From NCBI RefSeq assembly GCF_900566085.1, contig NZ_UPHT01000086.1, positions 1 to 58,150 of the forward strand: 58,150 bases of DNA. The letters run 5' to 3'. A program made the translations under genes and the position numbers. Below are positions 47,126 to 55,978 of the stretch, one piece after another (positions within the stretch are counted from its first letter, which is position 1; each line of letters begins with the position of its first letter). The stretch is from Mycobacterium attenuatum (GTDB lineage Bacteria > Actinomycetota > Actinomycetes > Mycobacteriales > Mycobacteriaceae). The notes beneath the pieces are model-generated. The model saw only the letters and a list, made by a program, of their open reading frames with translations, ran no database searches and had not been told where the DNA came from.

Positions 47126-48416
47126 TGGTCAGCTGACCTCGCCGAGTGCTCAGGAAGGTCACGGTCCAAGACAGCAGCGTGCTGACCTTGGTCTTGAAGC
47201 CGACCAGGTAGACCAAGTGCAAGACCAACCAGGCGAACCAGGCGATGAGGCCGCTGAACTCCACCGGGCCGACCTTGGCCACCGCGGAAAACCGCGACAC
47301 CGTGGCCATGGACCCCTTGTCGAAGTACTGGAAGGGTTCACGCTGAGTCGGATCGGCCCCGGCGAGCTCGGCTTTGATCGTGCCGGCGGCGTACTTGGCA
47401 CCCTGGATGGCGCCCTGCGCCACCCCGGGAACACCCTCGACCGCTGCCATGTCGCCGATGACGAACACGTTCGGGTGCCCGGGGATCGTCAGGTCCGGTA
47501 GCACCTTGACCCGGCCGGCGCGGTCGAGTTCGACCGCCGACTGCTCGGCGAGATCGTGGCCCAGCGCACTAGCCGAAACCCCGGCGGACCACACCTTGCA
47601 CTGCGACTCGATGCGCCGGATGGTGCCGTCGGAGTCTTTGACGGTGATGCCGTTGCGGTCGACGTCGGTGACCATGGCACCCAGCTGGATCTCCACGCCC
47701 ATCTTTTCCAGCCGGGCCGCTGCTCGCTGACCGAGCTTTTCGCCGAATGGCGGCAACACCGCGGGGGCGGCGTCGAGCAGGATCACCCGCGCCCTGGTCG
47801 AATCGATGTGGCGGAACGAGCCCTTCAACGTGTGGCTGGCCAATTCAGCTATCTGCCCGGCCATTTCGACACCGGTGGGGCCGGCGCCGATCACGGTGAA
47901 CGTCAGCAGCTTGGCCCGTCGTTCCGGATCGCGGGACCGTTCGGCCTGTTCGAAGGCGCTCAAAATCCGTCCTCGCACCTCGAGCGCATCATCGATGGAT
48001 TTCATGCCCGGTGCGAATTCGGCGAAATGGTCGTTACCGAAGTAGGACTGGCCGGCCCCGGCGGCGACGATCAGGCTGTCGTACGGGGTTTCGTAGGTGT
48101 GGCCGAGCAAGTCGGATACGACGAATTGCCCGGCCAGATCGATGTGTGTGACGTCGCCCAGCAGCACCTGGACGTTACGCTGCCGGCGCAGCACGACCCG
48201 AGTCGGCGGGGCGATGTCGCCTTCGGACACGATGCCCGTCGCGACTTGATAGAGCAGTGGTTGGAAGAGGTGGTGAGTGGTGCGGGCGATCAGCTTGATG
48301 TCGACGTCGGCGCGCTTGAGCTTCTTTGCCGCATTGAGGCCGCCGAACCCGGATCCGATGATCACGACCCGATGCCGATGACGTGCTTCAGCTGTGGGAT
48401 CGGGCTGGGTGCTCAT
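47031..48416 (-). CDS. ndh: Type II NADH dehydrogenase
   Basis: 461 residues. FAD-binding motif VVIIGSGFGGLNAAKKL at residue 17, NAD-binding motif FTVIGAGPTGVEMAGQIAEL near 170, the second FAD motif NVFVIGDMAAVEGVPGVAQ, and a C-terminal amphipathic/hydrophobic anchor LIAWFAWLVLHLVYLVGFKT. NDH-2 passes electrons from NADH to menaquinone without proton pumping and is the main respiratory NADH dehydrogenase of mycobacteria. Last 32 codons overlap the ureD extension. Confidence 0.96.
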   Translation of the reverse strand: MSTQPDPTAEARHRHRVVIIGSGFGGLNAAKKLKRADVDIKLIARTTHHLFQPLLYQVATGIVSEGDIAPPTRVVLRRQRNVQVLLGDVTHIDLAGQFVVSDLLGHTYETPYDSLIVAAGAGQSYFGNDHFAEFAPGMKSIDDALEVRGRILSAFEQAERSRDPERRAKLLTFTVIGAGPTGVEMAGQIAELASHTLKGSFRHIDSTRARVILLDAAPAVLPPFGEKLGQRAAARLEKMGVEIQLGAMVTDVDRNGITVKDSDGTIRRIESQCKVWSAGVSASALGHDLAEQSAVELDRAGRVKVLPDLTIPGHPNVFVIGDMAAVEGVPGVAQGAIQGAKYAAGTIKAELAGADPTQREPFQYFDKGSMATVSRFSAVAKVGPVEFSGLIAWFAWLVLHLVYLVGFKTKVSTLLSWTVTFLSTRRGQLTITEQQAFARTRLEQLAVLAAEAHRPAARRAS

Positions 48417-48528
48417 GTTCCGCTACTCCTGAGGGGTCTCCTTGACCGGCAAACCGCAGTTAGCTACTACGGTAGTCAAGCCGACCCCTAAATACCCAAG
48501 CGCGTACGTGTGTAATCAACCACACCGG

Positions 48529-49452
48529 CTATAGACCGACCAGCGGGCGCAGCGCTTCGGCAGCTGTGGTGATCAAACCGGGGCTGAAACCGTGGGCGGA
48601 CAGATTGATGATGACCCCGTCGACGCCGGTGTCGAGCACCTTGGCCTGGACCTGATCGGCGATCTGCGCCGGGCTGCCGATCACCATGCGTCGGCCGGTC
48701 TCCGCGGGCAGCTGATCCGGCTTGGCCTTCTCGTCGATCACCACGGTCAACATCAGGCTGGTCTCCAGCGTGTCGGGGTCTCGGCCGGCTTCCTCGCAGC
48801 GAGCCGCGACCGCATCCATCTTGCGGGGCAATTCGTCAAGCGCCGCGACGATGTTGAGATGGTCGGCATAGCGCGCGGCGATCGCGAACGTCTTCTTTTC
48901 CCCGCCACCGCCGATCAGGATCGGGATGCGGTCACGGTAACGCGGCTCGGCCACGGCCGATTCGGTCGTATACCACTTTCCCGAGAGGGTCGGGCGCTCA
49001 CCCTTGATCATCGGATCGAGAATCTGCAACGACTCTTCGAGCCGCTCAAATCGGTCGGTGAAGGTGCCGAACTCGAATCCGAGCTGGCGGTGCTCGAGTT
49101 CAAACCAGCCGGCGCCGAGGCCGAGAATCCCCCGGCCGGCACTGATCACGTCCAGCGTCGTGATGATCTTGCCGAGCAAGGCCGGGTTGCGGTAGGTGTT
49201 GCCGGTCACCAGCGTGCCCAGTTGCAGCCGCTCGGTGGCGGTGGCCAGCGCGCCCAGGGCCGTGTATGCCTCCAGCATTGGCTGGTCGGGCGTGCCGAGC
49301 ATGGGCAGCTGATAGAAGTGGTCCATCAGGAACAGGGAGTCGTAGCCGGCGGCTTCGGCCTCGCGCGCCTGGGCGATGACCGACGGGAACAGCTTTTCGA
49401 CGCCGGTACCGTAGGAAAAGCTAGGGATCTGGAAGCCGAGCCTGATAGCCAC
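48529..49452 (-). CDS. LLM-class F420-dependent oxidoreductase (Rv1855c-like)
   Basis: 307 residues, luciferase-like TIM barrel. FSYGTGVEKLFPSVIAQARE, LMDHFYQLPMLGTPDQPMLE, TLVTGNTYRNPALLGKIITT and LGLGAGWFELEHRQLGFEFG are typical of F420-dependent members. The last, with WF-EHR, contacts the cofactor phosphate region. Substrate unknown. ATG start; 40 bp downstream of the SDR gene on the same strand, likely co-transcribed. Confidence 0.88.
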   Translation of the reverse strand: MAIRLGFQIPSFSYGTGVEKLFPSVIAQAREAEAAGYDSLFLMDHFYQLPMLGTPDQPMLEAYTALGALATATERLQLGTLVTGNTYRNPALLGKIITTLDVISAGRGILGLGAGWFELEHRQLGFEFGTFTDRFERLEESLQILDPMIKGERPTLSGKWYTTESAVAEPRYRDRIPILIGGGGEKKTFAIAARYADHLNIVAALDELPRKMDAVAARCEEAGRDPDTLETSLMLTVVIDEKAKPDQLPAETGRRMVIGSPAQIADQVQAKVLDTGVDGVIINLSAHGFSPGLITTAAEALRPLVGL

Positions 49453-49492
49453 GGCATCTACCGTAGCGATCGGCCTGCGTTACCCGACAACC

Positions 49493-50170
49493 TCAGGCGA
49501 AGTGAGCCAGCGCGCCGTGGCTCACGTGCAGCGTCTGGCCGGTGATGTGGCGTGCTGCAGGGGTGGTCAAAAACAGCGCCAGGCGAGCGATTTCGGCCGC
49601 GACCGGAGCGGGGCTGCGGGATAGACCCTCGTAGCCCGGCTGGATGCCACGGCCGCAGGCAACCGCGTTGACCGTGATGCCTCGGGTGCCGTAAACCTCT
49701 GCCTGCCCCGCGACCCAGTTGGACAGAGCGGCCTTGACCGCTGCGTCGACACTGCCGGCCGGCGGGTTTTCCGCCACGATCCCGATGATGGAACCACCGG
49801 AGCGCAAATGATCACCCACACATTGCACGGTCAGCACCGCCGAGATCACGGTCGCATCGAGGGCGTTGCGCCACGCGCTGGCGGTATCGGACAGCGAATA
49901 GGTGCGTGGGTCACCGGCATCCCAGGTCGGCGCCGGAACGTTGACGATGGTGTCCAGGTGATGAGGGAACAAACTGCGGACTTCGCTGAGACTCGCCGGG
50001 TTGGTGGTATCGCAGGCAATGGCGTCAACGTCGAGTTCCTTGGCGACAACCTCCAAGTCGCCGCGTCGGGCACCGACCAGCGTCACCTTGTGACCGTCGT
50101 CGCGAAAACCCTCGGCAACCGTACGTCCCAGATCTGTGTCGCCGCCGGTGACCAGCACCTCCACTGCCAT
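49493..50170 (-). CDS. Short-chain dehydrogenase/reductase (Rv1856c-like)
   Basis: 225 residues. N-terminal nucleotide motif VLVTGGDTDLGRTVAEGF, a departure from TGxxxGIG seen also in H37Rv Rv1856c. The NAG-like position is replaced by VNVPAP, and the YxxxK active site is absent or changed (VYGTRGITVNAVACGRG lies where PG motifs follow). The C-terminus is HITGQTLHVSHGALAHFA. Probably an atypical or non-catalytic SDR. The start region faces modA. Confidence 0.82.
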   Translation of the reverse strand: MAVEVLVTGGDTDLGRTVAEGFRDDGHKVTLVGARRGDLEVVAKELDVDAIACDTTNPASLSEVRSLFPHHLDTIVNVPAPTWDAGDPRTYSLSDTASAWRNALDATVISAVLTVQCVGDHLRSGGSIIGIVAENPPAGSVDAAVKAALSNWVAGQAEVYGTRGITVNAVACGRGIQPGYEGLSRSPAPVAAEIARLALFLTTPAARHITGQTLHVSHGALAHFA

Positions 50171-50269
50171 GACCTCCTCGTGTTCACCATTGAACCCAGA
50201 CCCTGGAAGTTCACCGCCGTAGGAGCTTGCCTGGGATCTCGGCGTGTTATGGCGTCAATCCCGGTATAT

Positions 50270-50285
50270 GTTACTGGACAGTAGC
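50270..50285. promoter_or_regulatory. Inverted repeat in the SDR-modA intergenic region
   Basis: GTTACTG-ga-CAGTAGC (6 of 7 paired) lies about 100 bp upstream of the SDR start and 120 bp upstream of modA. It is a plausible operator for either gene. It does not resemble the E. coli ModE box closely enough to call one. Confidence 0.3.
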
Positions 50286-50403
50286 TATGCGGCGAAACTC
50301 TGCGGCACCACGACGCGCGGAGGAATTGCATAACTGTTGAGAACTGCTCGGGGGGGCTTCTGGGGGACCGTGGCCGACGGGTTCCGGCTGCTAGGTTTGT
50401 CTA

Positions 50404-51180
50404 ATGCGCCGGTTCGCGACGCTGGTCGACTTGATATCGAGGCTGCTGGTCTGCGGGCTGGTCGCAACTGTGCCGGCATGCGGTTCGGCCGCAGCGCCGT
50501 CGGGTACCCGATCGATCGTGGTGTTCGCGGCCGCGTCGCTGAAGCCCGCATTCACCCAAATCGGCGAGCAGTTCATGAAAGACAATCCCGGCGTTCGAGT
50601 CGACTTCGATTTCGCGGGCTCCTCCGAGCTGGCAACTCAGCTGACCCAGGGCGCGACGGCCGACGTGTTCGCCTCGGCGGACACCGCTCAGATGAACACC
50701 GTAGCCAAGGCCGGGTTAGTGGCCGCAGATCCCGCCAACTTTGCGTCGAACACGCTGGTCATCATCACGGCGCCGGGAAATCCACAGCGGGTCGGATCAT
50801 TCGCCGACCTGGCCCGGTCCGGGCTCAGCGTGGTGATCTGCCAACAACCGGTGCCCTGCGGGTCGGCCACCCATCGCATCGAGAACAGCACCGGGATCCA
50901 GCTGCGGCCGGTTAGCGAAGAACTCAGCGTGACCGATGTGGTCAACAAGGTCGCGACCCGACAGGCCGATGCCGGGTTGGTCTATGTCACCGACGCCATG
51001 AACGCCGGGAACAAAGTGACGACCGTGACGTTTCCTGAGGCTGGTGGCGCGGTGAATGTCTATCCCATCGCGGTGCTGAGGAGGACGCCTCAGCCTGAGC
51101 TGGCGCGGAAGTTCGTGACATTGGTGACGACCGAGCCAGGACGGCAGATCCTGGATCGGTCGGGGTTTGCCAAGCCCTGA
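50404..51180 (+). CDS. modA: Molybdate-binding lipoprotein ModA
   Basis: 258 residues. Lipoprotein signal MRRFATLVDLISRLLVCGLV with lipobox VPAC, so anchored at the outer face of the membrane. Periplasmic-binding fold with SIVVFAAASLKPAFTQIGEQ, FAGSSELATQLTQGATADVF and YVTDAMNAGNKVTTV, the ModA oxyanion site segments. Binds molybdate for the ModBC transporter. 9 bp before modB. Intact, although no modC follows. Confidence 0.94.
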   Translation: MRRFATLVDLISRLLVCGLVATVPACGSAAAPSGTRSIVVFAAASLKPAFTQIGEQFMKDNPGVRVDFDFAGSSELATQLTQGATADVFASADTAQMNTVAKAGLVAADPANFASNTLVIITAPGNPQRVGSFADLARSGLSVVICQQPVPCGSATHRIENSTGIQLRPVSEELSVTDVVNKVATRQADAGLVYVTDAMNAGNKVTTVTFPEAGGAVNVYPIAVLRRTPQPELARKFVTLVTTEPGRQILDRSGFAKP

Positions 51181-51189
51181 CGAGCTGTT

Positions 51190-51990
51190 GTGCGCCGGCC
51201 TGCCGATCTGCCCCGCTGGGTCTACGTCCCCGCCGCCGCGGGAACCGGGTTCGTGGCATTGCCGCTGATTGCCATTGCGATCAAGGTCGATTGGTCGCAC
51301 TTCTGGTCACTGATCACGAGCACCACGTCCCGGACCGCCCTGGTACTCAGCCTCAAAACGGCAGCGGCGAGCACCGTGCTGTGCCTTCTGCTGGGGGTGC
51401 CGATGGCACTGGTGTTGGCCCGCAGCCGGGCACGGCTGGTGCGGCTGCTGCGACCGCTGATCCTGCTGCCGCTCGTGCTGCCGCCGGTGGTAGGGGGCAT
51501 CGCGCTGCTCTACGCGTTCGGCCGGCTGGGGCTGATCGGGCACTACCTGGAGGCCGCCGGCATCAGCATCGCGTTCACCACGACGGCCGTGGTGCTGGCG
51601 CAGACCTTCGTCTCGCTGCCGTTCCTGGTGATATCGCTGGAAGGGGCGGCGCGCACGGCGGGAGCCGACTACGAGGTCGTGGCGGCCACACTGGGGGCTC
51701 GACCAAGCACGATCTGGTGGCGGGTGACGCTGCCGCTGCTGCTGCCGGGCATGGTGTCGGGAGCGGTGCTGGCGTTCGCCCGGTCGCTGGGGGAGTTCGG
51801 GGCCACGTTGACATTTGCCGGCTCCCGCGAGGGGGTCACCCGCACCCTGCCACTGGAGATTTATCTGCAGCGGGTGAACGATCCGGACGCCGCGGTGGCG
51901 TTGTCGCTTCTTCTGGTGGCGGTGGCGGGACTGGTCGTGCTCGGTCTGGGCACTCGACGGCTGACTGGACAAACCGCCGGAAAGTCCTGA
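51190..51990 (+). CDS. modB: Molybdate ABC transporter permease ModB
   Basis: 266 residues with about five to six transmembrane helices. The EAA loop that docks the ATPase is clear: [23 protein letters not shown] start after modA. It looks full length, ending in [11 protein letters not shown]. In H37Rv the ATPase gene modC follows at once; here the next gene, 88 bp away, is a kinase, so the transporter lacks a local motor subunit. Confidence 0.93.
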   Translation: MRRPADLPRWVYVPAAAGTGFVALPLIAIAIKVDWSHFWSLITSTTSRTALVLSLKTAAASTVLCLLLGVPMALVLARSRARLVRLLRPLILLPLVLPPVVGGIALLYAFGRLGLIGHYLEAAGISIAFTTTAVVLAQTFVSLPFLVISLEGAARTAGADYEVVAATLGARPSTIWWRVTLPLLLPGMVSGAVLAFARSLGEFGATLTFAGSREGVTRTLPLEIYLQRVNDPDAAVALSLLLVAVAGLVVLGLGTRRLTGQTAGKS

Positions 51991-52066
51991 ACAACCGTGA
52001 CCGGACTTGGCGAATGCGAGCGATTTCGGCAATTCCGAAACGGGTGTGCGGCGTAATCACGACATC

Positions 52067-52072
52067 TACGAT
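52067..52072 (+). promoter_or_regulatory. Predicted leaderless promoter -10, first kinase
   Basis: TACGAT ends 6 nt before the ATG at 52079 (spacer TTGGCC). TANNNT at this distance puts transcription start on the A of ATG, the usual mycobacterial leaderless arrangement. No Shine-Dalgarno sequence is present. Confidence 0.6.
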
Positions 52073-52078
52073 TTGGCC

Positions 52079-53998
52079 ATGTCGGTAGAGGTGGGTCAGG
52101 TCTTCGCCGGATACACGATCCTGCGGGCGCTGGGTACGGGCGGAATGGGCCAAGTGTATGTGGCGGCGCATCCGCGGTTACCGCGCGAGGAAGCGGTGAA
52201 AATACTGCCGGCAGAATTGACCGGCGATCCCGAGTACCGCGCACGATTTGAGCGCGAGGCTGACCTGGCCGCCAGTTTGCATCATCCGAATATCGTCAGG
52301 ATTCATGACCGCGGCGAATGCGAGGGCCGCCTGTGGATCTCAATGGAATATGTAGCGGGCACCGATGTTGCTCAACTGCTGCGCCAGCAGTACCCGGGCG
52401 GAATGCCGCTCGATGCGGCGGCACCGATCATCACTGCGGTCGGCTCGGCGCTCGACTATGCCCACCATCGTGGGCTATTTCACCGCGATGTCAAACCGGC
52501 AAACATCTTGCTGACCGAACCCGATGGGGGACAGGCGAGCCGGGTTTTTCTTGCTGATTTCGGCCTTGCCCGGCGCGTCGACGACGCGACGGGCCTGACC
52601 GCGACCGACGTCACGGTGGGCACCGTGGCCTACATTGCGCCCGAGCAACTGAAAGGCGATCCGGTCGACGGGCGCGCCGATCAATATGCGTTGGCCTGCA
52701 CCGCGTTCAACCTACTGGCAGGCGTGCCACCGTATGGCGACGCCAACCCGGCGGTGGTGATCAGCCAACACATCAGCGCGTCATCGCCTGCAATCAGTGC
52801 CTACCACCCCGAATTGGCCGCGCTGGATTGGGTATTCGCCAAAGCGATGGCCAAAAATCCTGCCGACCGGTTTGGCAGCTGTGCGGAGTTCGCCGTCCAA
52901 CTGAGCCGGCAACTGAGCCCGGATTTCGCCTACGCCGATGAGATTCCGCTACGACCCGACACTCAAGACACCCAGCCCGCGATCGACCGCACCGTGCCCG
53001 CCTATCCGCGCGCGTCAACCAACCGCAAGCGATTGAGCCAACGCCGGGGTCTCTTGGTGGGCGCCCTGGTGAGCATCCTGTTGCTGATCGCCGGAGGTGT
53101 TTTCGCGGCGGTCAAACTCACCCGGTCTGACAAGCCGGCCGGCACTGCGTCCCCTGGGACGACCGGTACCCCGTCCGCGGCACCCAACACGGGTCCGTTC
53201 ACCGGCCTCTACCGGGCCGACTTCGGTAAGGGGACGACGTTCGCCGATGGTCCGGGCCCCAGTGGCCCGCCGTCTAGCGACAGCTACGCGGTCCGTTCGG
53301 TGTGCGGGCCGGCGGGGTGTGTGGCAACCGCGTCGCATCTGGGCGGCGAAACCACGTTCGCGCCCGCAATGGTGTTCGACCAGATCGACGGGCAGTGGCT
53401 GGGCGTAGCCATCGGCTCGGACAAGTGCCAAGGAGCTCCCGCCGAGATCTGGGAGGTGTTCACGCTGCAGCCGGGCCCCGGGGGCGGCTTCACCGGCGAA
53501 TTCACCGCCATGACCAGCAATGATTGCGTGGGCAAGCACACCGTGACGTTCACCCGCACCGGGGACGTCGACCTCAACAGTCTGCCCGACCCGGCCACCT
53601 TGCCGCCGCGGGCGGTGTCCCCGGCCGAGGCGCTGCGCGGCAGCTACCACGAACAACGGACCTTCCGGGGCCGCGGTATCACGCAACAGACGGACTATGC
53701 GGTCACAACCCGCTGTCTGCGTACCGGCGACCGGTGCATGAGCTTTTTCCACGCACCGTCGGGTGCGGTGGAACCGCTGGTATTCGGTGACGGCAACTGG
53801 ACACTGGACACCGAGTCCGACACGGTGTGCCCGGGCCGAAACACCGCGATGCACTTGAAAAAAACCGGGCAGTATCCGCTGCCCCAACCACCACAAGATC
53901 CCATTACCACCCTGACCGGGCACGGTAACCAGGAACAGACCGGGTCTTGCGCCGCCAATGTGGATTTCGACGAAACATTCACTCGCACTGGCGAATAG
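52079..53998 (+). CDS. PknF-like receptor Ser/Thr protein kinase 1
   Basis: 639 residues. The kinase domain (about 12-275) has Gly loop LGTGGMGQVY (18-27), Lys41 in [13 protein letters not shown] (135-142), DFG 160-162, activation-loop threonines in LTATDVTVGT and APE 187-189; all catalytic residues are present. A Pro/Thr-rich juxtamembrane (285-320) and one transmembrane helix (about 324-345, LLVGALVSILLLIAGGVFAA) follow. The ectodomain (373-639) has two related lobes with four cysteines each, ending VTFTRTGD and ETFTRTGE. The kinase half resembles M. tuberculosis PknF; the ectodomain does not resemble that of PknF. ATG at 52079 chosen over an upstream frame start at 52007. Confidence 0.9.
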   Translation: MSVEVGQVFAGYTILRALGTGGMGQVYVAAHPRLPREEAVKILPAELTGDPEYRARFEREADLAASLHHPNIVRIHDRGECEGRLWISMEYVAGTDVAQLLRQQYPGGMPLDAAAPIITAVGSALDYAHHRGLFHRDVKPANILLTEPDGGQASRVFLADFGLARRVDDATGLTATDVTVGTVAYIAPEQLKGDPVDGRADQYALACTAFNLLAGVPPYGDANPAVVISQHISASSPAISAYHPELAALDWVFAKAMAKNPADRFGSCAEFAVQLSRQLSPDFAYADEIPLRPDTQDTQPAIDRTVPAYPRASTNRKRLSQRRGLLVGALVSILLLIAGGVFAAVKLTRSDKPAGTASPGTTGTPSAAPNTGPFTGLYRADFGKGTTFADGPGPSGPPSSDSYAVRSVCGPAGCVATASHLGGETTFAPAMVFDQIDGQWLGVAIGSDKCQGAPAEIWEVFTLQPGPGGGFTGEFTAMTSNDCVGKHTVTFTRTGDVDLNSLPDPATLPPRAVSPAEALRGSYHEQRTFRGRGITQQTDYAVTTRCLRTGDRCMSFFHAPSGAVEPLVFGDGNWTLDTESDTVCPGRNTAMHLKKTGQYPLPQPPQDPITTLTGHGNQEQTGSCAANVDFDETFTRTGE

Positions 53999-54095
53999 CG
54001 CCATACGCCGGGCTGTTGCGCGAATGCCGGTGAGCAACGTGGTCGTCATCACCTGCGACCGACACCCATCGACGGTTCAACCTCGTTGACTTATC

Positions 54096-54101
54096 TACCA
54101 T
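54096..54101 (+). promoter_or_regulatory. Predicted leaderless promoter -10, second kinase
   Basis: TACCAT followed by TTGGCC and the ATG at 54108: the same hexamer position and the same 6-nt spacer as the first kinase gene. The gap to the preceding stop is 109 bp, room for a separate promoter. Confidence 0.6.
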
Positions 54102-54107
54102 TTGGCC

Positions 54108-55928
54108 ATGTCGCTTAAGGCCGGCGAGGTGTTCGCGGGATACACCATTCTTCGCGTGCTCGGCGCGGGCGGAATGGGCCAGGTGTATCTGGCAAAACAT
54201 CCGCGGTTGCCGCGCGAGGATGCGCTCAAGGTGCTGCCCGCGGATCTGACGAACGACCCGGAGTATCGGGCTAGGTTCATGCGGGAGGCCGACTTGGCGG
54301 CCGGTTTGTCTCACCCGCACACCGTGGCGATTCACGACCGCGGTGAATACGAGGGCCACCTCTGGATTTCCATGGAATATGTGGCGGGCACCGACGCGGG
54401 CCGGCTGTTGCGTGAGCAGTTTTCGGGCGGGATGCCCGTCGAGGCGGCACTGCCGATCATCACCGCGGTCGCCTCGGCTCTGGATTACGCGCATCATCGC
54501 GGGTTGTTGCATCGAGATGTCAAGCCGGCCAACATCTTGTTGACCGAACCCGACGGGCAGCCACGGCGGGTCTTTCTGGCCGACTTTGGTATCGCGCGAC
54601 GCATCGACGACGCGGCCGGCTTGACTCGCACCAACATGGCGGTGGGCACTGTGGCCTATGCGGCGCCCGAACAGCTGATGGGCGAACCCCTCGACGGCCG
54701 TGCTGATCAATATGCGTTGGCCTGCACTGCATTTCACTTGCTGGCCGGGGTGCCGCCGTACGGTGGTCCCAACCTCGCGGTGGTGATCGGTCAACACGTC
54801 AGCGCGGCGCCGCCGTCCATCGGTACGTACCACCCGGAGTTGGCCGGGCTGGATCCGGTGTTCACCGCCGCGTTGGCCAAGCAGCCGTGCGACCGGTTCA
54901 ACAGCTGCGTAGAGTTCGCCGATCAGATCGACAAGCACCTCGACGGGACCGCCACGGACAGTCCGGGTGTTCACGCTGTCGCATCGAGAACGCCGATCCT
55001 GGCGCGGGTCGGGCGGCGACCGGGCGTTCTGATGGCCGCGCTGGTGAGCGTCGCCGTGCTGATCGCGGCCGGCGTCCTTGGAGTCATCACGCTCGTCCGG
55101 GATCGAGCTCCTGCCGCCATCGCGGGTCCCCTCAACGGCATCTACCGGACCGACTTCGGCGCGATCGCGGGGCCCGACGACGCCCCGGACCCCACCGTGA
55201 CGACCGCATTAAGCGCGACGTACGGGCTCCGCTCGGTGTGCCGCTCCGCTACGTGCGTGGCGACGGCGACGCGCCTGGGCGGTGCGTCCGTGACGGCACC
55301 GACACTGGTGTTCGACGAAATTGGTGGACGCTGGGTGGCGGTGGCCCTCGCCTCGGGTGAGTGCCGAGGCGCCACCGCCGAATTCTGGCAGGTGTTCACG
55401 CTGCAACGGCACGCCGACGGCACTCTCGTCGGGGAATACACCGCTACTGCCCGCAACGTGTGTGCCGACAAACGCACGGTGACGTTCACCCGCACCGGAG
55501 ACGACGTCGCCGCTGTGCCCGACCCCGCCGGCCAACGGCCGCGGGTGCCGTCGCCGGCCGAGGCCCTGCATGGCAGCTACCACGTCACGCGCACCTTCAA
55601 AGACGTTACGCCGCAACGTCAGTCATACCTCGGCGTCCAAACCTACTGTCTACGCACCGGCGATCGGTGCATCAGTTATTTCCATGGGACTGTAGGTGGC
55701 CTACCGCTGGTGTTCAGCGGCGACAAGTGGACCTTGGACATCGACGATGACGTCAGGTGTGCCGCCTCCGATGACCTCTCCCACGTGAAAATCACCGCAC
55801 AGTATCCGCTGCCGCAACCATTACAGGATCCCATCAGGCTGCTGACCGGGCACGGTCACCAGCAGCAGAGCGGCTCCTGCGCCGTCGACGCGGATTTCGA
55901 TGAAACATTCACTCGCGCGGGGGATTGA
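54108..55928 (+). CDS. PknF-like receptor Ser/Thr protein kinase 2
   Basis: 606 residues, the shortest of the three because the juxtamembrane linker is reduced. Gly loop [10 protein letters not shown], Lys41 in [15 protein letters not shown] 159-161 and APE 186-188 are intact. One activation-loop position differs ([10 protein letters not shown]), so the phosphorylated threonine pair is altered compared with its neighbours. Transmembrane helix about 305-330 ([20 protein letters not shown]). The two-lobe ectodomain starts with [11 protein letters not shown] and ends [10 protein letters not shown], with eight cysteines conserved in position. Likely arose by tandem duplication. Confidence 0.9.
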   Translation: MSLKAGEVFAGYTILRVLGAGGMGQVYLAKHPRLPREDALKVLPADLTNDPEYRARFMREADLAAGLSHPHTVAIHDRGEYEGHLWISMEYVAGTDAGRLLREQFSGGMPVEAALPIITAVASALDYAHHRGLLHRDVKPANILLTEPDGQPRRVFLADFGIARRIDDAAGLTRTNMAVGTVAYAAPEQLMGEPLDGRADQYALACTAFHLLAGVPPYGGPNLAVVIGQHVSAAPPSIGTYHPELAGLDPVFTAALAKQPCDRFNSCVEFADQIDKHLDGTATDSPGVHAVASRTPILARVGRRPGVLMAALVSVAVLIAAGVLGVITLVRDRAPAAIAGPLNGIYRTDFGAIAGPDDAPDPTVTTALSATYGLRSVCRSATCVATATRLGGASVTAPTLVFDEIGGRWVAVALASGECRGATAEFWQVFTLQRHADGTLVGEYTATARNVCADKRTVTFTRTGDDVAAVPDPAGQRPRVPSPAEALHGSYHVTRTFKDVTPQRQSYLGVQTYCLRTGDRCISYFHGTVGGLPLVFSGDKWTLDIDDDVRCAASDDLSHVKITAQYPLPQPLQDPIRLLTGHGHQQQSGSCAVDADFDETFTRAGD

Positions 55929-55966
55929 CGAACGCGGATTGTCGGTTCCGCGTAGCGGACACGATT

Positions 55967-55972
55967 TACCAT
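55967..55972 (+). promoter_or_regulatory. Predicted leaderless promoter -10, third kinase
   Basis: TACCAT, spacer GTGGCC (6 nt), then ATG at 55979. Only 50 bp separate this ATG from the previous stop, yet the -10 is retained, implying independent transcription rather than a simple operon. Confidence 0.6.
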
Positions 55973-55978
55973 GTGGCC

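Noticed and set aside
50171..50403. Molybdenum-cofactor riboswitch or ModE box before modA
   Set aside because: No conserved Moco aptamer pattern or good ModE half-sites; only a weak inverted repeat was seen.
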